Below, piece by piece: positions 15,776 through 24,632 of a stretch of DNA of 44,911 bases. Numbering within the stretch: position 1 is the first letter of the stretch; the number at the start of each line of letters is the position of its first letter. Under the pieces are notes generated by a model. The model was not told the DNA's origin, searched no databases, and saw nothing but the letters and a program-made list of their open reading frames with translations. Position numbers and translations under genes: made by a program. Origin of the DNA: Actinomycetes bacterium (GTDB lineage: Bacteria; Actinomycetota; Coriobacteriia; Anaerosomatales; Anaerosomataceae); contig JAJFTE010000011.1 in the NCBI GenBank assembly GCA_021373175.1, positions 1 through 44,911 on the forward strand. Reading direction: 5' to 3'.

Positions 15776-16317
15776 GACGCCTCGAGAAGTGGCTCGCGAA
15801 GAACTGGCTGGTGGTTCCGGTGGGCCTCGTCTACGCGTGGCTCGCCGTGACGCGTCCCGCGACCGCGGCGCGCGCCCTCAAGCTGGCGGCAACGACCTTC
15901 ATCGACACGCTTCCCACGCTCATCGCCGTCTTCGTGCTCGTCGGATTGCTCGCCGTCTGGGTCGAGCAGCGGTTCGTGGTCAAGCACCTCGGCGAGGGGA
16001 GCGGTCTTAAAGGAATCGCGATCGGGGCCGGGCTCGGGACGGTCCTTCACGGACCGCTCGTCGGCGTCTTCCCGCTCCTCGAGGGCCTGTTGAGGAAGGG
16101 CGCGCGTCCCGCGGTAGCGATCGCGATCGTCTCGACGTGGGCCATCAAGCTGCCGATGATCCCGCTTGAGCTGCAGCTCTTCGGCTGGAAGTTCACCATT
16201 GTGCGCGAGGGACTGCTCTTCGCCTCGGCGTTCGTGCTCGCGCCACTCATCGAGCTGGCGATCGGCAAGCACTGGATCGAGCGGTTCCGCGAACCGGCCG
16301 AGGAGGGGGCGCTATGA
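15772..16317 (+). CDS. Permease half B (ArsP_1-like)
   Basis: 181 residues from GTG 15772 inside the stop of half A. Membrane segments begin at WLVVPVGLVYAWLAV and include the repeat motif GLGTVLHGPLVGVFPLLEGLL, mirroring the other half. The two genes together have the size of one PF03773 permease. Substrate unknown; a metal or metalloid is likely from context. Ends in an ATGA overlap with the next gene. Confidence 0.75.
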   Translation: MRRLEKWLAKNWLVVPVGLVYAWLAVTRPATAARALKLAATTFIDTLPTLIAVFVLVGLLAVWVEQRFVVKHLGEGSGLKGIAIGAGLGTVLHGPLVGVFPLLEGLLRKGARPAVAIAIVSTWAIKLPMIPLELQLFGWKFTIVREGLLFASAFVLAPLIELAIGKHWIERFREPAEEGAL

Positions 16318-16793
16318 CAGACGAACCAGCGCGCTTGAGCGGTCGGGCCCGCGTCCTTATCGGGGTGGCGATTCTCGTTGTCTTCGCCGTCATTCTCGGC
16401 GTCAAGTTGGCCGCACCTCAGACTCCTGCCGGGGCTCCGGCCGAGGCCGCGGTGAAGCCGTCCCAGGTGCGCGACGATCCGGTGGCTGCGTACGATGCGG
16501 CCCTCTCGGCGGGTAAGCCCGTCTACGTCCTCTTCCACTCCCTCACGTGCGACCCGTGCATCGAGATATCGGCGGTGGCGGACCAGGTCATTCCCGAGTA
16601 CACGGACACAGTGACCTTCGTGAACGCCATCACCGATGACCCGGCGGGCCAGCAGCTGGCGGCCCGGTTCTCCTTTGAGTACATCCCGACTTCGTTCTTC
16701 GTGCTCCCGGATGGCACCGTCGCCGACTCCTACACCGGCGTCCTTGCTGCCGAGGAGATGCGCGCCCGCCTCGACGCGCTGGTGGCCAAGTGA
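16314..16793 (+). CDS. Membrane-anchored thioredoxin-like protein
   Basis: 159 residues. A single N-terminal helix (VLIGVAILVVFAVILGVKLA) anchors an extracytoplasmic thioredoxin domain with the active site LTCDPC and cis-Pro region EYIPTSFFVL. It overlaps the previous gene (ATGA) and the following ccdA-like gene (GTGA), so electrons passed by CcdA through the membrane would reduce this protein, which could in turn reduce a thiol or metalloid outside. Confidence 0.88.
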   Translation: MTDEPARLSGRARVLIGVAILVVFAVILGVKLAAPQTPAGAPAEAAVKPSQVRDDPVAAYDAALSAGKPVYVLFHSLTCDPCIEISAVADQVIPEYTDTVTFVNAITDDPAGQQLAARFSFEYIPTSFFVLPDGTVADSYTGVLAAEEMRARLDALVAK

Positions 16794-17494
16794 TCTCGAT
16801 CGCGACACTCGCCTCGGAGTTGGGCACCGGTGTGATCGCGGGTCCTGCGGCGTACGGGGTCGCTCTGCTCGGCGGTCTGGTCGCGGGATTCGGTCCGTGC
16901 ACCCTGCCGATGCTGCCGGCCGTCTTCGGCTACGTCACCGGCACGGTTGCGGGAGGTGACGGCGTCGCGTGGCGCCGCGCGCTCGTGCTTTCGTCGGTCT
17001 TCGTGCTTGGCACAAGCCTGGTGTTCGCGGCTATTGGCGCTCTCGCGGGCGCGCTTGGCCGAGCAGTGCTCGTCGACGTCTGGGCGTCGTACGCGGTCGC
17101 ACTGCTGTGTCTCCTCCTCGGCCTGCACTTGATCGGTGTGATCAGCCTGCCATTCGATGCGCTCAACCGGTTCGTGCCGACGAAACGTCCGGAGCGTCGT
17201 GGAGTGCTCGGAGCGTTCGTCTTCGGCATGCTCTTCGGCCTTGTGGCGTCGCCGTGCTCAACGCCGATCCTCGCGGCGATTGCCACGATGGCGGCTGCGC
17301 GCGGTTCGGCCGTTCACGGTGCGGTGTTGCTCTTCGTGTACGGTCTCGGCAAGGGGCTTCCGCTGCTGATGCTGGGGCTGGCATCGGGCTCGCTCGCCAC
17401 AGCGCGGTGGTTGTCTCGGGCAACGTCAGCGCTTACGAAGGTTGGCGGCGTCGCCCTGCTCGGCGCGGCGGCGTATCTTGTTTGGACGGCGTAG
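16790..17494 (+). CDS. ccdA: CcdA/DsbD-type transmembrane thiol reductant carrier
   Basis: 234 residues, six membrane helices, with the paired half-site motifs GFGPCTLPMLP and VASPCSTPIL that give the two redox cysteines of CcdA. It carries reducing equivalents from cytoplasmic thioredoxin to exported thiol proteins. Placed directly after the anchored thioredoxin and before the Cys-rich and selenocysteine genes, it most likely serves this metalloid/thiol module rather than cytochrome c maturation, for which no genes are present. Confidence 0.9.
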   Translation: MISIATLASELGTGVIAGPAAYGVALLGGLVAGFGPCTLPMLPAVFGYVTGTVAGGDGVAWRRALVLSSVFVLGTSLVFAAIGALAGALGRAVLVDVWASYAVALLCLLLGLHLIGVISLPFDALNRFVPTKRPERRGVLGAFVFGMLFGLVASPCSTPILAAIATMAAARGSAVHGAVLLFVYGLGKGLPLLMLGLASGSLATARWLSRATSALTKVGGVALLGAAAYLVWTA

Positions 17495-17532
17495 GAGAAG
17501 ATGGTTCGGTCAACGAGCGCAAGGAGAACGAC

Positions 17533-17721
17533 ATGACCACGTGGGTATACCGATGCACCGAATGCGCGACGACCTTCGCGGTCGAGGTAGAGACCGGAGC
17601 CGAGGCACCCGAGACAGCGACGTGCTCGGAGTGCGCCGATGGCGTGGCGGAGCGCGCGTTCGCACTGCCCGAGCCTTCGGGCGGTTGCGGTTGCAGCTCC
17701 GGGAGCGACTGCGGCTGCTGA
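17533..17721 (+). CDS. Small zinc-ribbon protein with Cys-rich tail (FmdB-like)
   Basis: 62 residues, ATG 17533 after AAGGAGA. N-terminal zinc ribbon (YRCTECATTF ... TCSECADG), then a Gly/Cys tail SGGCGCSSGSDCGC that could bind metal or metalloid. The FmdB-type family is of unknown function and often sits beside redox genes. It ends at TGA; the next gene has its own ribosome-binding site 41 bp later and happens to be in the same frame. Confidence 0.8.
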   Translation: MTTWVYRCTECATTFAVEVETGAEAPETATCSECADGVAERAFALPEPSGGCGCSSGSDCGC

Positions 17722-17772
17722 ACTTTGGCACGATGCGCGATGGGATCTGGACGCAAACGGCAAGGAGACACC

Positions 17773-18120
17773 ATGGATGAGATCGTCGTATACGTCGTAG
17801 ACGAACCCTGCGGTTGAGGCGGCGATAGCTGCGGCGACGACATGGCACTGCTTCTCGGCACAGAGCCCGAGAGCACGTCATGCGCGGTCGTGCTGCAGGA
17901 TCCTCTCCAGGTCCTGGAGAGTGCGCTGGAGTCCGCGAACGAGCGACCCGTCACCATCATCTCGACCGACATCTACGGCGTGGCCGGCGATGCGCGTCAC
18001 ACGGCCCTCGACGCGCTCATCGAAGGCGCCGTGCTCCCCTATGTGATCGTGGACGGCGCGCTCGTGAGCTCCGGCGGAATCGACGTCGCGGCGACTGTGG
18101 CGCGCGTGCGAGCGCTGTAA
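17773..18120 (+). CDS. Putative selenoprotein, thioredoxin-fold (YuzD/DUF1462-like), Sec at codon 15
   Basis: Reading from ATG 17773, which has an ideal AAGGAG six bases upstream, the frame gives EIVVYVVDEPCG, then TGA at 17815-17817, then GGDSCGDDMALLLG and continues open to TAA 18120. With TGA read as selenocysteine the protein is 115 residues with a CGUGG...C motif at the usual thioredoxin active-site position and the cis-Pro strand VLPYVIVDGALV near the end. This is the layout of YuzD-type disulfide oxidoreductases. Without readthrough, the downstream ATG 17842 has no ribosome-binding site and the fold would lose its first strand and active site. A weak stem (AGC-TGC with GCA-ct-GCT) places a GG-starting loop about 16 nt after the TGA, compatible with a bacterial SECIS. 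Sec genes are not in the window. Confidence 0.7.
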
Positions 18121-18131
18121 GCGGAGCGGCG

Positions 18132-19301
18132 TCAGGCCTCGTGGTCTGTGCGTCCGCCGCTGTCGGCTAGCAGGTCACTCGCCAGACAGGTGTCCTCGAT
18201 CCGCGCGACAGCATCGTCCGCCTCGGCCAGCATCTCGGCGCCGGTCGGCGAGAGTTCGTCGGGAAAGTAGCGGCGCCGGAAGGCGAGCGCCACGTTCACC
18301 AGGCCGATGAGCACCGGCACCTCCACGAGTGGCCCGATGACGGCCGCGAACGCTGCGCCGCTGTTGATGCCGAACACCGCGATACATACGGCGATAGCGA
18401 GTTCGAAGTTGTTGGATGCGGCTGTGAACGACAGCGTCGTCGTCTTCGCGTACTTCAGGCCGATGGCTTTGGCCACGAAGAACGTGAGGAAAAACATGAT
18501 TGCGAAGTAGAAGAGCATCGGCACGGCGACCCGCACGACGTCGAGCGGAATCTGCAGGATGAGATCGCCCTTGAGCGAGAACATGGTGAAGATCGTGAAC
18601 AGCAGCGCTACCAGCGTGACCGGCCCCACGCGGGGCACGAATACCTCGTCGTACCAGCAGGCACCTTTGAGCTTCCGCAAGCCGAACCGCGACACCAAGC
18701 CGGCGAGGAACGGTATGCCGAGATAGACCCCGACTGTGCCGGCGATCTGGCCGATGGAGACATCGATGACGGCACCCTTAAGCCCGATTGCGGGCAGCAG
18801 CACCGTGATGAACGCCCATGCGTATACGCTGAAGAAGAGCACTTGCATCACGCTGTTGATGGCGACGAGTCCGGCGGCGAACTCGGTGTCGCCCTTCGCC
18901 AGCCCGTTCCAGACGATCACCATCGCGATGCACGGCGAGATGCCGATGATGATGAGCCCTACCATGTACTCGGGATAGCCGCGCATGAACGTGACGGCGA
19001 GGGTGAACATCACGAGCGGCGCGACGATCCAGTTCATGAGCATCGCGAGACCAAGGGCCTTCTTGTCGCGCATGGCCTTCGGGAGCTCCTCGTAGTGCAC
19101 CTTGGCGAGCACCGGGTACATCATGGCGATGAGCCCGATCGCGATGGGGATGTTCGTCGTTCCAACCGCGAACTTGCCGATGAACGCCGGAATGGCCGGC
19201 AGGAACGCGCCTGCGCCCACGCCGACGCCCATCGCGAGGAAGATCCATAGCGTGAGGTACCGATCGAGAAACGAGAGCCGCTTGCTCACGGAGTCGGGCA
19301 T
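18132..19301 (-). CDS. acr3: Arsenite efflux transporter, Acr3 type
   Basis: 389 residues, ten membrane helices, antiparallel and 11 bp from the end of the ArsR-led operon. Acr3 signatures include [12 protein letters not shown], the [13 protein letters not shown] segment with the essential Cys of this family, and [15 protein letters not shown]. It exports As(OH)2O- using membrane potential. AAGGAG lies upstream of the ATG on the minus strand. An extra 40-residue cytoplasmic tail follows the last helix. Its convergent placement suggests a separate promoter near 19310-19340. Confidence 0.95.
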   Translation of the reverse strand: MPDSVSKRLSFLDRYLTLWIFLAMGVGVGAGAFLPAIPAFIGKFAVGTTNIPIAIGLIAMMYPVLAKVHYEELPKAMRDKKALGLAMLMNWIVAPLVMFTLAVTFMRGYPEYMVGLIIIGISPCIAMVIVWNGLAKGDTEFAAGLVAINSVMQVLFFSVYAWAFITVLLPAIGLKGAVIDVSIGQIAGTVGVYLGIPFLAGLVSRFGLRKLKGACWYDEVFVPRVGPVTLVALLFTIFTMFSLKGDLILQIPLDVVRVAVPMLFYFAIMFFLTFFVAKAIGLKYAKTTTLSFTAASNNFELAIAVCIAVFGINSGAAFAAVIGPLVEVPVLIGLVNVALAFRRRYFPDELSPTGAEMLAEADDAVARIEDTCLASDLLADSGGRTDHEA

Positions 19302-19346
19302 CGCTCACTCCTTCGCCATGACACGCATGTCAGGGACCGAATGCAC

Positions 19347-20900
19347 TCAGTTTACATTGATGAGCGAGTCAGTCGGCGCGAATGCGTCGGAAAGTTCCGG
19401 CACGTCCGCAACCGGCACGACCTCAGTCCAAAGGTCGGCCCCGTACTTCTCGAAGCCGGGGATCTGCACCCGGCCATCGAGCCGACTCTCGATCCTGTCG
19501 AGAAGCGTCTCGCGCGACACGTTAGCGTCGCTCGCGAGCACGATGATGTTGCGGTTCGCTTCGCTCGTGGAATCGGCGCTGATGCCGATCGGGAACGACC
19601 ATACATGGTCCCAGACGCCGCTCGCCGTGCGGTACATGCTGCGGAACAGGTCGCTCTTGGCGCCTTGCACGGGCGAGATCACGTTGTAGGCCACCACGCC
19701 GTCCGGCGCGAGTAGGGCCTTCGTCTCTCGGAAGAACTCCGTCGTCGTGAGATGGAACGGCAGCGAGTCGGCGTAGTACGCGTCCACGATGATGACGTCG
19801 TACGCTTCTTTCGTAGTTTGCACGTAGCGCCGCGCGTCGGCGACGCTCACGCGCAGCCGGGGATCCTCGGGCAAGCCGAAGTAGCGCCTGGCCACATCGA
19901 CGACGACCGGGTCGATCTCCACCGAGTCTATCCGCATCTCGGGGTAGTCGTGCCACATGCGCTTGGTGACAGCGCCCGCGCCCAGGCCGAGCACGAGCAC
20001 GCGCTTTGCGTCTGGCTTCACGGCAAGCGCGAGGTGCAGGTAGTTCGGGTACGCGATGAGGCTGCTGTAGCCGTCCGAGAGGTCGATCACCGACTGCTTG
20101 CTCTTGTCGAAGCGCAGCGAGCGGGTACCGTCGGCTTCCGTGACGGTGATGCGGTGGTACTGGGTGTCGGCGCGGAAGAGCACCTGTTCGCCGTCGGCGT
20201 TCACAGGCGCGGGCTCGTTCACGACCATGAACATCGCGAAGCTCGCCACGCAGCCCGCGATCGCCAGCACGAGCACCGCATTCGTGGAGCGCAGGCCCAG
20301 CTCGCGCGGAGCGAGCTCCGGCTCCTCCTCGGCGGAAAGGCCGAGGGTGAGGAGCGCCGTCATCGCGAGGAGCGCGCCGATGCCCACGATGAGCGGCTCG
20401 ACCTGCAACAGCGGGATGAGCCAGAACGACGTCGCGAGCGTGCCGACGATGCTGCCGGCGGTCGAGACCGCGTAGAGGCTGCCTGCCGAGCGGCCGATGT
20501 GCGCGATGCCGCGTGCGGCGGCCAGCCGCACGCCCATCGGCGAGACCATCGCCAGCAGAAGCGCTGGGCCGAAGAAGATGAGCGTTGTTGCCACGAGCGG
20601 CCCCAGCCGCGGTCCGAGGCCCGCCGACCACTCAAGGCACGCGTTAGCGGCGAGCGGACACAGTGCCGTCCAGATGCCGGCGGCCGCGATGACCACGCCG
20701 AGGCTTCTTGGCGCGCCGTACCGATCCGCGACTCGCCCGCCGAGCCAGTAGCCGACCGAAAGCGCGATCATGAAGCTTGAGATGACGCTGCCCCACACGA
20801 AGATCGAGTTACCCATGGTGGGTGCGAGCACGCGTGCGCCAAGGAGCTCGAGGCCCATAAGCGCCGCACCGCACAGGAAGACGATCGCGTTGAGGATCAT
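19347..20900 (-). CDS. Fused membrane/spermidine synthase-like protein
   Basis: 517 residues. The N-terminal 220 residues have about seven helices with an MFS-like start (FLCGAALMGLELLGARVLAP, SVGYWLGGRVADR). The C-terminal half is a Rossmann methyltransferase-type spermidine synthase fold (VLVLGLGAGAVTKRM, DSVEIDPVVVDVARRYFGL, DVIIVDAYYADSLPFHLTT). The usual D/E pair of aminopropyl transfer is partly visible (IDPVV, DAYYAD), but membrane-fused members have unproven substrates. It is transcribed divergently from the RACo-like gene; a good ribosome-binding site is not obvious. Confidence 0.85.
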   Translation of the reverse strand: MILNAIVFLCGAALMGLELLGARVLAPTMGNSIFVWGSVISSFMIALSVGYWLGGRVADRYGAPRSLGVVIAAAGIWTALCPLAANACLEWSAGLGPRLGPLVATTLIFFGPALLLAMVSPMGVRLAAARGIAHIGRSAGSLYAVSTAGSIVGTLATSFWLIPLLQVEPLIVGIGALLAMTALLTLGLSAEEEPELAPRELGLRSTNAVLVLAIAGCVASFAMFMVVNEPAPVNADGEQVLFRADTQYHRITVTEADGTRSLRFDKSKQSVIDLSDGYSSLIAYPNYLHLALAVKPDAKRVLVLGLGAGAVTKRMWHDYPEMRIDSVEIDPVVVDVARRYFGLPEDPRLRVSVADARRYVQTTKEAYDVIIVDAYYADSLPFHLTTTEFFRETKALLAPDGVVAYNVISPVQGAKSDLFRSMYRTASGVWDHVWSFPIGISADSTSEANRNIIVLASDANVSRETLLDRIESRLDGRVQIPGFEKYGADLWTEVVPVADVPELSDAFAPTDSLINVN

Positions 20901-20959
20901 GATAGTTCACCATTGTGCACGATTGCGGCGTTCCCCGCGATGCTCGGCCAATACGCGGC

Positions 20960-20965
20960 TACAAT
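20960..20965 (+). promoter_or_regulatory. -10 box before the RACo-like gene
   Basis: TACAAT, 30 bp before the ATG; the -35 region is not clear. The same hexamer appears before purC and the ubiquitin-like gene. Confidence 0.45.
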
Positions 20966-20994
20966 GAGGGTGACACCCGGCGCCGGGAGGATGC

Positions 20995-22602
20995 ATGGAC
21001 GACATCGAGGTCCGGTTCGAGCCGCACGGCGCGGTCGTTCGCGTCGTTTCAGGGACGACAGCGCACGCCGCCTCGATCGCCGCCGGTGTCGCGATGGATG
21101 CTCCGTGCGGAGGGCTCGGCCGGTGCGGGCGCTGTGTCGTTCGCGTCCAAGGCGAGGTCTCCCCGCCGACGGTGGACGAGGTCGAGCTGCTGGGTACGCC
21201 ACAGGTCGCCCGCGGCCTTCGTCTCGGTTGCCGCGTACGGCTGCTCGGCAATGCCGTCGTCGCGCTTACCGCGCCCGGGTCCATCAGGGTCGTCGGCGAG
21301 GGTGTCTCGGCGGGCTTGGAGGTGGAGGCTCCCTGGGAGCGGGGCATCGAGGCCGTCGAAGGACGGCCGTACCTGCTTGGCGCGGTCGTCGACATCGGCA
21401 CGACCACGATCGTGGCGGCGCTCGTCGACCTGGACAACGGCGACGAGCTTACGCGCGGCGGCGCGCTGAACGTGCAGTACCCGTGGGGTGCCGACGTCAT
21501 GACACGCATCACAATGGCCGCGCACGACGGTGCCGAGATCTTGCATCGGCCGCTCGTGAGGCAGGTTGAGCGTATGCTGCTCGCGCTCCTCGAGCCGCTC
21601 GGGGCGCTGCCCGAGGACATCCGCGAGATCGCCGTCGCCGGCAATACGGCGATGACGGGTTCGTTCATGGGCGCGGACCTCGCCCCGCTTGCCTCGGCGC
21701 CGTACGAGGGCGCCATGACGGAGGCGGTGTACAGCTCTGCACGGCGGCTTGGCATGGAGCGCCTGACGCAGGCGAAGTGCTACGTGCTGCCGGGCGTCTC
21801 GGCATTCGTGGGCGCCGACGTCGTCGCCGATCTGCTGGCGACCGCGCCCGACCCGGCTGACGGGCCGGTGCTGCTCCTTGACCTCGGGACGAACGGCGAG
21901 ATCGTGCTCGTGACCGCTGACGGGATGCTCGCGGCCTCGGCGGCGGCGGGGCCCGCGCTCGAGGGTGCCGGCATCGAATCGGGGATGCGCGCGGAGCCGG
22001 GCGCGGTGGAGCGCGCGTGGATCGAGGGCGGCGAACTCGTCGTCGCCACCATCGGGGGCTTTCAGCCGGTGGGCATCTGCGGGAGCGGCGCGCTTGACCT
22101 GGTCGCGGCGATGCTCGACGCGGGCGTGCTCGACGCGAGCGGGCGCATGCACGACGACATCGGCGGCGCCATCGGCCGTCGGGTCTTCGAGCGCGACGAC
22201 GTGCGCGCATTCGTGGTGGACGCGGAGTTCCTGGTGGTCATCACGCAGAAGGACGTGCGCCAGATCCAGCTCGCGAAAGGCGCGATCCGCACCGCTATCG
22301 ACCTGCTGCTGGCCGAGGCGGGACTCGATGCCGCCGACGTGCGCGACGTGCTTGTGGCCGGCGGTTTCGGCTTGCATGTGGACGGGCGCGTCCTGGCGCG
22401 TCTCGGCATGATTCCAGCCGTGTGGGCCGACCGGCTCACGTTCGTTGGCAACACCGCGAAGGAAGGCGCACGCGTGGCGCTCGTGAGCAGCGCGGCACGG
22501 CGCCGTGCCGAGGAGATCGCCGAGCGCGTGCGCACGCTCTCGCTGGCCACGCATCCGGACTTCCAGCGCCGCTATATCGCGTCGCTCGACTTCCCGGCGT
22601 AG
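20995..22602 (+). CDS. RACo-like ferredoxin-ASKHA ATPase (corrinoid protein reductive activator family)
   Basis: 535 residues, ATG 20995 after GGGAGG. N-terminal 2Fe-2S domain with CGGLGRCGRC and a later LGCRV (residues about 38-78), a linker, then the DUF4445-type ASKHA ATPase beginning VVDIGTTTIVAALV, with LLLDLGTNGEIVL and GICGSGALDLVA phosphate motifs and the C-terminal VAGGFGLHVD. In acetogens and methylotrophs such proteins use ATP to re-reduce the cobalt of corrinoid proteins. No corrinoid protein or methyltransferase gene is nearby, so the partner is unknown. Confidence 0.9.
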   Translation: MDDIEVRFEPHGAVVRVVSGTTAHAASIAAGVAMDAPCGGLGRCGRCVVRVQGEVSPPTVDEVELLGTPQVARGLRLGCRVRLLGNAVVALTAPGSIRVVGEGVSAGLEVEAPWERGIEAVEGRPYLLGAVVDIGTTTIVAALVDLDNGDELTRGGALNVQYPWGADVMTRITMAAHDGAEILHRPLVRQVERMLLALLEPLGALPEDIREIAVAGNTAMTGSFMGADLAPLASAPYEGAMTEAVYSSARRLGMERLTQAKCYVLPGVSAFVGADVVADLLATAPDPADGPVLLLDLGTNGEIVLVTADGMLAASAAAGPALEGAGIESGMRAEPGAVERAWIEGGELVVATIGGFQPVGICGSGALDLVAAMLDAGVLDASGRMHDDIGGAIGRRVFERDDVRAFVVDAEFLVVITQKDVRQIQLAKGAIRTAIDLLLAEAGLDAADVRDVLVAGGFGLHVDGRVLARLGMIPAVWADRLTFVGNTAKEGARVALVSSAARRRAEEIAERVRTLSLATHPDFQRRYIASLDFPA

Positions 22603-22664
22603 CATGCCATTGACCGGAGTGATGTCCGCACGCCTTCGACCTTACTCCCTGCCCCCGTATCGCC

Positions 22665-22670
22665 TACAAT
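22665..22670 (+). promoter_or_regulatory. -10 box before purC
   Basis: TACAAT, 75 bp before the purC start. CTTACT at 22641-22646 could be a weak -35 (18-bp spacer). No purine riboswitch fold was evident in the leader. Confidence 0.4.
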
Positions 22671-22744
22671 GCACCCAGAGCCGCGCGGAAAAGCACACCG
22701 AGCGCCGCCGCGGCTGTCCGCCACAACCCCCCGGGAGGAATCAC

Positions 22745-23629
22745 GTGCAGCTGCCCGAACTGAAGCCCGACACGCAGGGCAAGGTCCGCGACATCTTCGA
22801 CCTGGGCGGCGAGCTGCTCATCGTGGCGACCGATCGGATCAGCGCATTCGACGTGGTGCTCCCCGATCCCGTCCCGTACAAAGGCCAGGTCCTCACGCGG
22901 ATATCGCTCTTCTGGTTCGATCAGCTTGCGGGCATCATCCCGAACCATCTCATCTCGGCGGACGTTGAAGATCTGCCGGAAGAGTACTCGGCGTATGCGG
23001 AGTCGCTGGCCGGCCGCTTCATGCTCGTGCGCAAGGCCGAGGTCTTCCCGGTGGAGTGCATCGTGCGCGGGTATCTTGCGGGGAGCGGCTGGAAGGAATA
23101 CCGGGAGCGCGGCACCGTGTGCGGCCAGGCGCTGCCGGCGGGTCTCGTTGAGTCGCAGAAGCTGCCCTCGCCGATCTTCACGCCCTCGACCAAGGCTGCG
23201 CTTGGCGGTCACGACGAGAACATCAGCTACGAGCGCATGGCGGAACTCCTTGGGGAGGGGAACGCTGCCCGCCTGCGTGACGCTTCGCTCGCCCTGTACG
23301 CACGAGCAGCCGAGCACGCCGGACTCGCTGGCATCATCATCGCCGACACGAAGTTCGAGTTCGGCCTCATAGACGGCGAGATCGCGCTCGTCGACGAGGT
23401 GCTCACGCCCGATTCCTCGCGATTCTGGCCGGCGGACACGTATGAGCCGGGACACGGTCAGCCCTCGTTCGACAAGCAGTTCGTCCGTGACTGGCTCGAA
23501 GCGAGTGGCTGGGACAAGCAGCCCCCGGCCCCATCGCTTCCGGAGGACGTCATCACCATCACTGCCGAGAAGTACATAGAAGCGTACGAACTGATCACGG
23601 ATGAACCATTCATCCCGGAAGGTGACTGA
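22745..23629 (+). CDS. purC: SAICAR synthetase
   Basis: 294 residues from GTG 22745 with GGGAGG upstream. Joins aspartate to CAIR with ATP in de novo purine synthesis. Typical motifs: GKVRDIFDLGGELLIVATDRISAFDVVLPD at the N-terminus (about residue 12 on), VECIVRGYLAGSGWKEY, and near the C-terminus DEVLTPDSSRFWP. Length matches the long bacterial form. It opens the purine gene run. Confidence 0.96.
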   Translation: MQLPELKPDTQGKVRDIFDLGGELLIVATDRISAFDVVLPDPVPYKGQVLTRISLFWFDQLAGIIPNHLISADVEDLPEEYSAYAESLAGRFMLVRKAEVFPVECIVRGYLAGSGWKEYRERGTVCGQALPAGLVESQKLPSPIFTPSTKAALGGHDENISYERMAELLGEGNAARLRDASLALYARAAEHAGLAGIIIADTKFEFGLIDGEIALVDEVLTPDSSRFWPADTYEPGHGQPSFDKQFVRDWLEASGWDKQPPAPSLPEDVITITAEKYIEAYELITDEPFIPEGD

Positions 23630-23631
23630 AC

Positions 23632-24084
23632 ATGGCACATCGCTCCGCCTTGAACGAACGCTATCAGAAGCAGAACGCGCATGCGGGTTCCACACGCAAG
23701 AGCGCGTCCTCGGCCAAGCCCAAGCGCGAAGCGGGCACGCATGCGAGCGCACCCGCCAAGAAGGCGCCCGAAAAGAAGAAGAAGTCGAGCTGGTCCGAGA
23801 TGGTGCCTACCACGCCTGAGATCAAGAAGTGGCGACGGGTCTGGTACGTCCTGCTCGCCGTGGCGCTCGTCGCCTTCGGGATCGCGTACTGGGGCCAGCG
23901 CATCGGGAACACGCTTATGTCCGGCATCGGGTTCGTCGTCGAACTCATCGCCGTGGGTGTCGCTATCGCGATCGACCTCATCATCATCCGCAGACTGCGG
24001 ACGCAGGAGATCAAGGACCGGGCCGCCGCGAAGAAGGGCAAGCCCGGCAGCGGGAAGAACGGTTCGGGGAAGGACGTATCGTGA
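23632..24084 (+). CDS. Basic small membrane protein in the purine operon
   Basis: 150 residues, starting 2 bp after purC. The first 60 residues are Lys/Ala/Ser-rich (KKAPEKKKKSSW), then two hydrophobic segments (VWYVLLAVALVAFGIAYW and IGFVVELIAVGVAIAIDLIII) and another basic Gly/Lys-rich tail. No family recognised. The tight spacing says it is co-transcribed with purC. It resembles small two-helix proteins of actinomycetes involved in envelope or DNA-proximal roles, but that is only analogy. Confidence 0.7.
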   Translation: MAHRSALNERYQKQNAHAGSTRKSASSAKPKREAGTHASAPAKKAPEKKKKSSWSEMVPTTPEIKKWRRVWYVLLAVALVAFGIAYWGQRIGNTLMSGIGFVVELIAVGVAIAIDLIIIRRLRTQEIKDRAAAKKGKPGSGKNGSGKDVS

Positions 24085-24374
24085 ACCTGAAGAACGTGCC
24101 GCCGCACGTTCGCCGCTACATGTACATCACGTGGACGGGCATGGCCGTTGGCGCGCTCGGCATTCTCGGCTTCATCCTGTCGTTCTGGCAGGTCGGAAGT
24201 CCGGCGCAGGCGACCGTTGACGTTCATACCGACACGCCGTGGGGCGCGTACATCTCGATCGTCGCGTGGGTCGTCGGTTTGGCGGTCGCGTGGTACGGGC
24301 GTCGGCGGCTTGACGCGGCGGTACGCGAGCGCAAGAAGGAGCTCGCCGCGGCCGCGCGTGTGGAACTCGACTGA
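24081..24374 (+). CDS. Small two-helix membrane protein
   Basis: 97 residues from GTG 24081, overlapping the previous stop by 4 bp. Two hydrophobic segments (YITWTGMAVGALGILGFIL and YISIVAWVVGLAVAWYG) with a short polar link and a charged tail. No recognised family. Its position between purC and purS suggests it is a paired partner of the preceding membrane protein. Confidence 0.65.
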   Translation: MNLKNVPPHVRRYMYITWTGMAVGALGILGFILSFWQVGSPAQATVDVHTDTPWGAYISIVAWVVGLAVAWYGRRRLDAAVRERKKELAAAARVELD

Positions 24375-24387
24375 AGGAGCGGCGCGC

Positions 24388-24630
24388 ATGGCACGGTTCC
24401 AGATCTTCGTGACGTACAAGAAGGGCATTTTCGATCCGCCCGGCGCAACGGCCGAGCGTGCGCTTGTGAGCCTGGGATACGACGAGGTCTCCTCGGTCAA
24501 GATCGGCACGTTCATCGAGCTCGAGGTCGAAGACGGCACGCCCGAGGCTCGCATAGCCGAGATGTGCGACAGGCTGCTCGCCAACCCGGTCATCCAGGAC
24601 TACCGCATCGAGCTGGTCGGGGAGGCGTAG
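24388..24630 (+). CDS. purS: FGAM synthase subunit PurS
   Basis: 80 residues, ATG 24388 after GGAGCGG. PurS fold with VTYKKGIFDPPGATAERAL and KIGTFIELEVE. In bacteria with the short PurL, PurS bridges PurL and the glutaminase PurQ. Directly precedes purQ by 2 bp. Confidence 0.96.
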   Translation: MARFQIFVTYKKGIFDPPGATAERALVSLGYDEVSSVKIGTFIELEVEDGTPEARIAEMCDRLLANPVIQDYRIELVGEA

Positions 24631-24632
24631 GC

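Noticed and set aside
17719-17721. TGA of the zinc-ribbon gene as a second selenocysteine codon, fusing it in frame to the next gene
   Set aside because: The frame is open through to ATG 17773, but a perfect ribosome-binding site lies directly before that ATG and the linking residues look like intergenic sequence.
19752-20780. 342-codon plus-strand frame opposite the spermidine synthase-like gene
   Set aside because: Antisense shadow; composition is Arg/Val/His-rich with no recognisable fold.
21049-22605. 518-codon minus-strand frame opposite the RACo-like gene
   Set aside because: His/Arg-rich composition and full overlap with a conserved gene mark it as a GC-bias shadow.
22670-22744. Purine riboswitch before purC
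   Set aside because: The leader is short and GC-rich, and I could not find a purine aptamer three-way junction.
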